This document shows positions 57,233 to 64,000 of a DNA stretch of 64,000 bases, piece by piece. Source of the DNA: Variovorax sp. TBS-050B (GTDB lineage: Bacteria > Pseudomonadota > Gammaproteobacteria > Burkholderiales > Burkholderiaceae_C); NCBI RefSeq assembly GCF_029893635.1, contig NZ_JARXYR010000002.1, positions 4,563,001-4,627,000 on the forward strand. The letters run 5' to 3'. Position numbers and translations under genes: made by a program. The notes below the pieces were generated by a model that had not been told where the DNA came from, ran no database searches, and saw only the letters and a program-made list of their open reading frames with translations. The number at the start of each line of letters is the position of its first letter. The first letter of the stretch is position 1.

Positions 57233-58897
57233 ATGATCAATGACCTCTGGTACAAGAATGCCGTCGTGTACTGCCTGTCGGTCGGGACCTTCATGGACTC
57301 GAACGGCGACGGCTGCGGCGACTTCGAAGGCCTGACGCGGCGGCTGGAATACCTCCACGGCCTCGGTGTCACCACCCTGTGGCTGATGCCCTTCCATCCC
57401 TCGCCGCGGCGCGACGACGGCTACGACGTTTCCGACTTCTACGACGTCGATCCGCGCTTCGGCACCCTGGGCGACTTCGTCGAGTTCACGCACTCGGCCA
57501 AGCAGCTCGGCATGCGCGTGCTGATGGACCTGGTGGTCAACCACACCTCCGACCAGCATCCGTGGTTCCAGGAGGCGCGCAAGAGCCGGAAGTCAAAATA
57601 CCACGACTGGTACGTCTGGTCGGACCGCAAGCCGCCCCGCTACACCGACGGCGTGGTCTTTGCGGGCGTGCAGAAATCGACCTGGACCTTCGACAAGCTC
57701 GCGCGGCGCTGGTACTTCCACCGCTTCTACGACTTCCAGCCCGACCTGAACACCGCCAACTCCGCGGTCCAGGCCGAGGTGCTGAAGATCATGGGCTTCT
57801 GGACCCAGCTCGGCGTTTCGGGCTTTCGCATGGACGCGGTGCCCTTCGTGATCGGCGCGAAGGGGCCGAAGGTGATCCGGCCGACCGAGAAGTTCGACCT
57901 GCTGCGCCAGTTCCGCGAGCTGCTGCAGTGGCGCCAGGGCGACGCGATCATCCTCGCCGAGGCCAACGTGCTGCCCAGGGCCAACATGGCCTACTTCGGC
58001 GAGGAAGGCGAACGGCTGCACATGATGTTCAACTTCCAGGTCAACCAGCACCTGTTCTATGCCCTCGCCGTCGGCAAGGCGCGCCCGCTCGCCAACGCGC
58101 TCGAGGCGACCCGGGCCCGGCCGCCGACCTCGCAGTGGGGCATGTTCCTGCGCAACCACGACGAACTCGACCTCGGCCGCCTACGCCCCGCCCAGCGCCA
58201 GCGGGTGTTCGAGGCCTTCGGGCCCGACAAGGACATGCAGCTCTACGACCGCGGCATCCGGCGCCGGCTCGCGCCCATGCTCGGCGGCAACCGCCGCCGG
58301 CTCGAACTCGCCTACAGCCTGCTGCTCACGCTGCCCGGCACGCCGGTGATCCGCTACGGCGACGAGATCGGCATGGGCGACGACCTGAGCCTGCCCGAGC
58401 GCAACTGCGCGCGCACGCCGATGCAATGGTCCACCGAGCGCCAGGGCGGCTTCACCACCTCCTCCAAGCCGGTGGTCCCGGTGATCACCGGGGGCGCCTA
58501 CGGTTTCGAGCACGTCAACGTGGCCGCCCAGCGCCGCGACCCCGATTCGCTGCTCAACTGGATGGAACGCGTGTTCCGCATGCGCAAGGAAGTGCCGGAG
58601 ATCGGCTGGGGCGACTACGAGGTGATCCCGAACCCGGAGCCTTCGGTGCTCGTGATGCGTTACGAATGGCGCGGCAACGCGGTGGCCTTCGTCCACAACC
58701 TCGAGGCCAGCCCGTTCGAGATCAAGATCGACGCCAAGGCGCTGGGCCCGCACGGCACGCAGCTCGTGAACCTGCTGTCGAACGCGCACAGCCGGGCCGA
58801 CGCCAAGGGGCGCCACTGCATCCTGCTCGAACCCTACGGCTACCGCTGGTTCCGGATCGGGGCGCTCGACTACCTGCTGAAGCGCGAGGAAATGTGA
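57233..58897 (+). CDS. TreS-like GH13 enzyme without maltokinase domain
   Basis: 554 residues. VVYCLSVGTFMDSNGDGCGD, MDLVVNHTSDQHPWFQEARK, VSGFRMDAVPFVIG (nucleophile, ~200), IILAEANVLPRANM (acid/base) and FLRNHDELDLGRL are visible. The AEANVLP and FLRNHDEL texts are TreS-type and shared with the fused enzyme at 43586. There is no kinase domain. It is a second TreS-like isomerase or a related glucosyltransferase. It is divergent from an alpha-glucosidase-like gene; the 57-base gap has no clear promoter. Confidence 0.85.
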   Translation: MINDLWYKNAVVYCLSVGTFMDSNGDGCGDFEGLTRRLEYLHGLGVTTLWLMPFHPSPRRDDGYDVSDFYDVDPRFGTLGDFVEFTHSAKQLGMRVLMDLVVNHTSDQHPWFQEARKSRKSKYHDWYVWSDRKPPRYTDGVVFAGVQKSTWTFDKLARRWYFHRFYDFQPDLNTANSAVQAEVLKIMGFWTQLGVSGFRMDAVPFVIGAKGPKVIRPTEKFDLLRQFRELLQWRQGDAIILAEANVLPRANMAYFGEEGERLHMMFNFQVNQHLFYALAVGKARPLANALEATRARPPTSQWGMFLRNHDELDLGRLRPAQRQRVFEAFGPDKDMQLYDRGIRRRLAPMLGGNRRRLELAYSLLLTLPGTPVIRYGDEIGMGDDLSLPERNCARTPMQWSTERQGGFTTSSKPVVPVITGGAYGFEHVNVAAQRRDPDSLLNWMERVFRMRKEVPEIGWGDYEVIPNPEPSVLVMRYEWRGNAVAFVHNLEASPFEIKIDAKALGPHGTQLVNLLSNAHSRADAKGRHCILLEPYGYRWFRIGALDYLLKREEM

Positions 58898-59012
58898 TCC
58901 GCCTGATGTTGTTAACACAGCGACATATGGGGAATGCACGACACACCTGTAACCTTGCTTCTGACACACTACACGGGCGGCGCGGATCTCCCACGCGGTG
59001 CATGTCCTTGCA

Positions 59013-62000
59013 ATGAATTCACCACCAGGTCTTCGGAACATCCGCTTCAGCTTGAACACGCGCCTCAGCCTTGGCGTGGCCCTGGTGGTCCTGCTGACCA
59101 CCATCGCCATTGCCACGGCGGCCCTGCAACTGGTCCGGACCAGCACCAAGGCCTCGATCGAGAGCGAGGAATTCGCCCGGCTGTCGGCCGTGGCGGACAC
59201 CATCGACCAGAAGTTCGCGAGCTGGCGCACGCTGCTGCAGACCTTCGCCGCCAGCATGGAGGCCGCGGACCTGGCCGATGCCGCGGCATTGCAGCTCTTT
59301 CTCGAACGGCATCCTTCGCTGCGCAGGCCCTTCAGCAACGTGGCGATCTTCACGGCCGACGGCGACCTGCTCGCCAGCTTCACCCGGGCCCAGCCGGGCC
59401 CCGTCAACATCGCCGACCGGCCCTACTTCCGCGAGACGCTCGCCGCCAGGGCCGGCGTCATCTCCGAGCCCTACCTGAACCGGCTCAGCGGCCTGGCGCA
59501 GATCGCGATCACCCAGCCGGTCATGAACGGCGCGGGCGAGGTCCGGTTCGTGATCTCGGCGGCGGTCAACCTGACCGACCGCAGCATCCTCGGCGACATC
59601 GGCGACATGAAGTTCGGCGAGACCGGCTACGTGTTCATCACCAACACGAGCGGCGTCATCATCAGCCATCCGCGGACCGAACTGATCATCAACCAGGCCG
59701 GACTGAAGGGCACGGGCAATCCGGAAGTGGAGCGTCCGGCCGAGGGCTACGAGGGCATCGCCGAGGGCTACAACCACGCGGGCGTGCACGGCATGTACGC
59801 CTTCAAGCGCATCACGCAGACGAACTGGGTCGTGGGCGCGATGTATCCGACGTCGGAGGCCTTCGCCCGCTTCGAGGCGATCCAGCGCACGGCCTGGATC
59901 GGCGCCGTGGTGCTCGCGCTGCTCGCGGGCGCGCTGGCGCTGGCGGTGGTGCACCGGCAGCTCGATCCGCTGCGGCACCTGCACCGGCACATGGTCGATG
60001 CGGAAAACCTCGCGACCGAGATCGTGGTGCTGCCCGCCTACCCGCGCGACGAGATCGGCGACCTGCGGCGCACCTTCGACACGCTGATGCTGCAGCGCCG
60101 GGCGAGCGAGAAGTTCCTGCGCGACATCACCGACAACCTGCCGGCCATGATCGCGCACGTGGATGCCGACGGCCGCTACACCTTCGTCAACGAGGCGCTC
60201 GCGAGGAAGCTCGGCCTCAACGCGGTGCAACTGGTCGGCGAGCCCATGCGCGGCCTGAGCGGCATCGGCGAGGACGAGGCTTTCGACGACGCGATCCGGC
60301 GCGTGCTGGCCGGCGAGGCGGTGAGCCTCGAGCTGCGCGGCGATCCGCGCCGCGGCGAGCAGGACCGCCATTTCCAGACCGAGCTCATCCCCGAGCGCGA
60401 CAAGGCGGGCCGCGTGCACGGCTACTACGCCATGACCTCCGACGTGACGGAGCGCAAGCGCATCGAATTCAGTCTGGCGCACAGCGAGGCGCAGGTGCGC
60501 ACCATCGCCGACAACATCCCGGCGCTGGTCTCGCACGTGGACGCGTCGCTGCGCTACACCTTCGTCAACGCGCAGGTGCGCATGCTGCACCAGGGCCGGG
60601 CCATGGTGGGGCGCCTGATGCCCGAGGTGCGCGGCCCGGCGGACTATGCGATCGTGGCGCCCGCCTATGCGCGCGCGCTGGCCGGCCAGGCGGTGGTGAT
60701 CGAGAAGACCGGCGATCCGGCGCTCGGCGTGGGCGACCGGACCTTCAAGGCGCACTACATCCCCGACATCGACGCCAACGGCGTCGTGCAGGGCGTGTTC
60801 GCCATGACCTTCGACATCACCGACGAAGTGAACAGCCGCCGCGCGCTGACCGAGCAGGAAAAACGGCTGCGCGACGTGACCGACAACATCCCGGCGCTGG
60901 TGGGCTATTTCGACAACGACGAGAACTGCCTGTTCGGCAACGTCCGGGCGCGGCAGATGGCCGGGCTGGGTGACGGGCCGCTCGAAGGGGTCACGCTGCG
61001 CTCGGCGGTGGGCTACGCGGTCTACAAGCAGCAGCTGCCCTACCTGCCCATGGTCCGCGAGGGCAAGGCGGTGCGCTTTCCGGTGCGGGCGCCGCTGCAC
61101 GGCAAGACCGGCTACTTCCAGGTCAACCTGATCCCCGACAGGAACATCGACGGCAAGGTGCAGGGCTTCTACCTGATGACCTTCAACATCACCGCCCTCA
61201 AGCGGGCCGAACTGCGCCAGGCGGAGAGCGAGCGGCGCCTGCGCACCATCACCGACAACCTGCCCGCGCTCATCACCTACATCGACCGCGACGAGCGCGT
61301 CACCTTCGCCAACGCCACCTACCGCGACTGGCTCGGCGTGGAACCCTCGGCGATCCTGGGCCGCCACCTGCGCGACGTCGCGGGCGCCGAGCTCTACCTC
61401 TCGCGCAAGGCGATGATCGCGCGCGCGCTCGCCGGCGAGCGCGTGGAGTTCGAGGCCCAGACCCGCACCCCGACCTCCGAGCGCATGACCCGCGTCAGCT
61501 ACGTGCCGGACATGGCGCCCGACGGCACGGTGCGCGGCATCTTCTCGCTGAGCCTGGACATCAGCGCGCTGAAGGCGGTGGAGCGCAAGCTCAGCGACCT
61601 GGCGCGGGTCGACACGCTCACCGGGCTCGCGAACCGGCTGGCCTTCAATGAATTCCTGCCGGGGGCGGTCGCGCGGGCGCAGCGCGCCGAGCGTGCGCTG
61701 GCGGTGATGTTCCTCGACATCGACCATTTCAAGGGCATCAACGACTCGCTCGGCCATGCCACCGGCGACGGCGTGCTGGTCGAATACGCCCGCCGCCTGC
61801 GCGAGAGCGTGCGCGCCGCCGACACCGTCGCGCGGCTCGCGGGCGACGAATTCGTGGTCGTGCTGGAGAACCTCTACACGCGCGAGGACGCAGTGGCCGT
61901 GGCCCGCAAGATCGTCCACCAGATCGGCAGCACCCCGTTCGAGCTCGAAGGCCGCAGCCTGCGCGTCACCACCAGCATCGGCGTCGCCTTCCAGCAGGCC

Positions 62001-62102
62001 GGGGCGGCGTCCGTCGCGCCCGCGGACCTGCTGGCCCGGGCCGACGCGGCGCTCTACCGCGCGAAGTCGGCCGGCCGCAACACATTCGGGTTCTCGGATT
62101 GA
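59013..62102 (+). CDS. membrane diguanylate cyclase with Cache, HAMP and four PAS domains
   Basis: 1,029 residues. One helix (~18-38), a periplasmic double-Cache sensor to ~290, a second helix (~292-312) and a HAMP linker. Four PAS modules follow, each opening with a DITDNLPAMIAHVD-like text (starting near 369, 494, 620 and 742). The GGDEF domain occupies ~863-1025. The active-site motif is AGDEF (~943-947), a common active variant. An I-site RAAD stands five residues before it, so product inhibition is expected. It makes c-di-GMP from GTP. An alternative GTG start at 58998 adds five residues. The next gene, an MshEN ATPase, is 110 bases downstream. Confidence 0.88.
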   Translation: MNSPPGLRNIRFSLNTRLSLGVALVVLLTTIAIATAALQLVRTSTKASIESEEFARLSAVADTIDQKFASWRTLLQTFAASMEAADLADAAALQLFLERHPSLRRPFSNVAIFTADGDLLASFTRAQPGPVNIADRPYFRETLAARAGVISEPYLNRLSGLAQIAITQPVMNGAGEVRFVISAAVNLTDRSILGDIGDMKFGETGYVFITNTSGVIISHPRTELIINQAGLKGTGNPEVERPAEGYEGIAEGYNHAGVHGMYAFKRITQTNWVVGAMYPTSEAFARFEAIQRTAWIGAVVLALLAGALALAVVHRQLDPLRHLHRHMVDAENLATEIVVLPAYPRDEIGDLRRTFDTLMLQRRASEKFLRDITDNLPAMIAHVDADGRYTFVNEALARKLGLNAVQLVGEPMRGLSGIGEDEAFDDAIRRVLAGEAVSLELRGDPRRGEQDRHFQTELIPERDKAGRVHGYYAMTSDVTERKRIEFSLAHSEAQVRTIADNIPALVSHVDASLRYTFVNAQVRMLHQGRAMVGRLMPEVRGPADYAIVAPAYARALAGQAVVIEKTGDPALGVGDRTFKAHYIPDIDANGVVQGVFAMTFDITDEVNSRRALTEQEKRLRDVTDNIPALVGYFDNDENCLFGNVRARQMAGLGDGPLEGVTLRSAVGYAVYKQQLPYLPMVREGKAVRFPVRAPLHGKTGYFQVNLIPDRNIDGKVQGFYLMTFNITALKRAELRQAESERRLRTITDNLPALITYIDRDERVTFANATYRDWLGVEPSAILGRHLRDVAGAELYLSRKAMIARALAGERVEFEAQTRTPTSERMTRVSYVPDMAPDGTVRGIFSLSLDISALKAVERKLSDLARVDTLTGLANRLAFNEFLPGAVARAQRAERALAVMFLDIDHFKGINDSLGHATGDGVLVEYARRLRESVRAADTVARLAGDEFVVVLENLYTREDAVAVARKIVHQIGSTPFELEGRSLRVTTSIGVAFQQAGAASVAPADLLARADAALYRAKSAGRNTFGFSD

Positions 62103-62212
62103 AAACCGACTACTTTGGTATCCAGCCCGCGCCGCCGTGGTTCGCCAGCGCCCGGCGCCCGTGCTGACAAGGCCGCGCGCGCACCCCAGAATCACCAGAA
62201 AGGAGAATCCTC

Positions 62213-64000
62213 ATGTCCCCCACCGAAGTCGTCACGCCCGAGCAGCTGCTGCACGCACTCGAAGTCCAGAGCCGCATGCCGATCCTGCGCATCGGCCAGG
62301 CGCTGATGGCCATCGAGGCGATCACCGAGGAACAGCTGCGCGCCGCCCTCGAGCAGCAGCAGCTCGACCGCAACGTGCCGCTGGGCGAGACGCTGGTGCG
62401 CATGGGCGTGGTCACGCGGGAACAGCTCCAGAACGCGCTGGTGCGCAAGATGGGCTATCCGCTCGTGAACCTGCACGTGTTCCCGGCCGCGGTGGAAGCC
62501 CTGCGCAAGATCAGCCTCTCGGTCGCGCGGCGCCTGCAGGTGATGCCGCTGATGATCCATGACGGCCGGCTGGTGCTGGCGCTCGACGATCCCGCCGGCC
62601 GGCATGCGGCCATCGACGAGGTCGAGTTCATCTCGCAGATGAAGGTGATCCCCGTGGTCGGGCAGTGCCTGCTGCTGGACCCGGTGCTCTACAAGGCCTA
62701 CGCCAAGGTCGGCTCCGAGCTGCTCGATCCCACGCTGGCGCTGCAGCCCGACCTTCCCGCTGACCCCTCCCGGCCGATCGAGTTCGACATGGGTGCGAGC
62801 ATCGGCACCAGCGAGCTGCTGGTGACCCTCGAGAAGGAGCGCCCCACGGCCCCGCCGGCCGAGGAGGAAGCCGTCGAGCAGTCCGACAACTCGCTGGTGC
62901 GCATGATCAACAGCATGATCATCGACGCGCACCGCGAGGGCGTCTCGGACATCCACATCGAGAGCTACCCGGGCAAGGAGAAGACCCGCATCCGCTTCCG
63001 CCGCGACGGCCGGCTGCACACCCACCTGGAGCTGCCCGCCAGCTACCGCAGCGCCGTGGTGGCGCGCGTGAAGATCATGTGCGACCTCGACATCAGCGAG
63101 AAGCGCAAGCCGCAGGACGGCAAGATCAACTTCTCGCGCTATTCGCCGCAGCACCGGATCGAACTGCGGGTGGCCACCATCCCGACCAGCAACGGCCTGG
63201 AGGACGTGGTGATGCGGATCCTGGCCTCGGCCACGCCGATCGCGCTCGACAAGCTCGGCCTCTCGCCGCGCAACCTCGCCGAGTTCACCCAGGCCGTCGA
63301 GCGGCCCTACGGCATGGTGCTGTGCGTCGGCCCCACGGGCTCGGGCAAGACCACCACGCTGCACTCGGCGCTCATGCACATCAACACGCCCGAGCGCAAG
63401 ATCTGGACCGCCGAGGACCCGATCGAGATCACCCAGCCCGGCCTGCGCCAGGTGCAGGTCAATCCGCGCATCGAATGGACCTTCGCCAAGGCGCTGCGCG
63501 CCTTCGTGCGCGCCGATCCCGACGTGATCATGGTCGGCGAGATCCGCGACGAGGAAACCGCCAAGACCGCGATCGAGGCCTCGCTCACGGGCCACCTCGT
63601 GCTCTCGACGCTGCACACCAACAGCGCCCCCGAGACCGTGACCCGGCTGCTCGACATGGGCATGGACCCGTTCAACTTCGCCGATTCGCTGCTCGCCGTG
63701 CTGGCGCAGCGGCTGGTGCGGCGCCTGTGCACGCACTGCCTGCAGAGCCGGCCGCTGCGGCCCGAGGAAGCGGAAGAACTGCTCGCCGACTACATGCATG
63801 CCTTCGGCGCGGCGCACGACACGCCGGCCGAACGCGAAGCGGTGCGCAGCGACTGGCTCGCCCGCCATGCGCGCGACGGCCAGCTCCACAGCTATTCGAG
63901 CAAGGGCTGCCCGCATTGCGACAACACCGGCTTCAAGGGCCGGGTCGGCATCCACGAGCTGATGGTCATCTCCAGGACGCTGCGCCGGATGGTGCAAAGC
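62213..64000 (+). CDS. GspE/PulE/PilB-type ATPase with MshEN domain, 3' end cut by window
   Basis: 596 residues visible, open at the right edge. The N-terminus (~25-85) has two tandem MshEN motifs: RIGQALMAIEAITEEQLRAA, then PLGETLVRMGVVTREQLQNA. The rest is the secretion ATPase: VCVGPTGSGKTTTLHSAL (Walker A, ~372), DVIMVGEIRDEETA (Walker B, ~439), LSTLHTNSAPE, and the zinc tetracysteine CTHC...CPHCDNTGFKGRVG. It powers type II secretion or type IV pilus assembly. The AAGGAG ribosome site precedes the ATG at 62213. The family (GspE vs PilB) cannot be fixed without the following genes. Confidence 0.88.
   Translation, partial: MSPTEVVTPEQLLHALEVQSRMPILRIGQALMAIEAITEEQLRAALEQQQLDRNVPLGETLVRMGVVTREQLQNALVRKMGYPLVNLHVFPAAVEALRKISLSVARRLQVMPLMIHDGRLVLALDDPAGRHAAIDEVEFISQMKVIPVVGQCLLLDPVLYKAYAKVGSELLDPTLALQPDLPADPSRPIEFDMGASIGTSELLVTLEKERPTAPPAEEEAVEQSDNSLVRMINSMIIDAHREGVSDIHIESYPGKEKTRIRFRRDGRLHTHLELPASYRSAVVARVKIMCDLDISEKRKPQDGKINFSRYSPQHRIELRVATIPTSNGLEDVVMRILASATPIALDKLGLSPRNLAEFTQAVERPYGMVLCVGPTGSGKTTTLHSALMHINTPERKIWTAEDPIEITQPGLRQVQVNPRIEWTFAKALRAFVRADPDVIMVGEIRDEETAKTAIEASLTGHLVLSTLHTNSAPETVTRLLDMGMDPFNFADSLLAVLAQRLVRRLCTHCLQSRPLRPEEAEELLADYMHAFGAAHDTPAEREAVRSDWLARHARDGQLHSYSSKGCPHCDNTGFKGRVGIHELMVISRTLRRMVQS

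Noticed and set aside
58911..58920. TGTTAACA palindrome upstream of the diguanylate cyclase
   Set aside because: Only eight bases, single copy, and not placed with a recognisable promoter; expected by chance in 64 kb.

Overview
The window looks like chromosomal DNA of a high-GC betaproteobacterium of the Comamonadaceae, most likely Variovorax or a close relative. This is inferred from the strong G/C third-position bias, a class I PHA synthase, gentisate-type catabolic genes, a DUF3182 operon, and a caa3 oxidase beside a trehalose/alpha-glucan locus. No rRNA, tRNA, insertion sequence or CRISPR array was seen, and no gene-free stretch exceeds about 300 bases.

Layout. 1-9271: housekeeping and metabolism (start of phaC, pgeF, divergent maiA/fumarylpyruvate hydrolase, NUDIX, CreA, NlpD-like lipoprotein, phospholipase D-type cardiolipin synthase, homospermidine synthase followed by a PuuB-type oxidase). 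9309-13903: minus-strand block of two hemerythrins and a tightly overlapping four-gene operon (SDR, DUF3182, alpha/beta hydrolase, membrane protein). 14088-15443: a small hypothetical protein, isochorismatase-like hydrolase and VOC protein. 15566-24413: a visibly more AT-rich glycan island with a tandem GT2, a three-gene set that probably makes a UDP-L-6-deoxy-HexNAc sugar, a coiled-coil methyltransferase, a GT4-like transferase and small accessory genes. 24477-28236: a small basic protein, a ThDP enzyme, two divergent Cys-patterned secreted paralogues and a small hypothetical protein. 28269-33127: cytochromes c and a compact caa3-type oxidase with fused subunits I and III. 33261-50881: a PRC-barrel gene, then on the minus strand glgB-glgE-treS/mak-mechanosensitive channel-glgX-treZ-malQ/treY. 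51041-55551: stress genes (two Hsp20 behind a sigma32-like promoter, a phosphoribosyltransferase, an erythromycin-esterase-like protein). 55565-58897: two divergent GH13 enzymes. 59013-64000: a multi-PAS diguanylate cyclase followed by an MshEN/GspE-type ATPase cut by the window end.

How the genes work together. The glgB-to-treY operon holds every enzyme needed to cycle trehalose to maltose (TreS), maltose-1-phosphate (Mak), alpha-glucan (GlgE, GlgB), trimmed maltodextrins (GlgX, MalQ) and back to trehalose (TreY, TreZ). A mechanosensitive-channel gene sits inside it, which suggests osmotic and desiccation control. The terminal cyclase/ATPase pair suggests local c-di-GMP control of a secretion or pilus motor.

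Four otherwise well-conserved genes (homospermidine synthase, WecB-like epimerase, glgE C-terminus, erythromycin-esterase-like) each carry an insertion-type frameshift. This is either assembly error or recent decay, and should be settled before functional conclusions are drawn about those genes.
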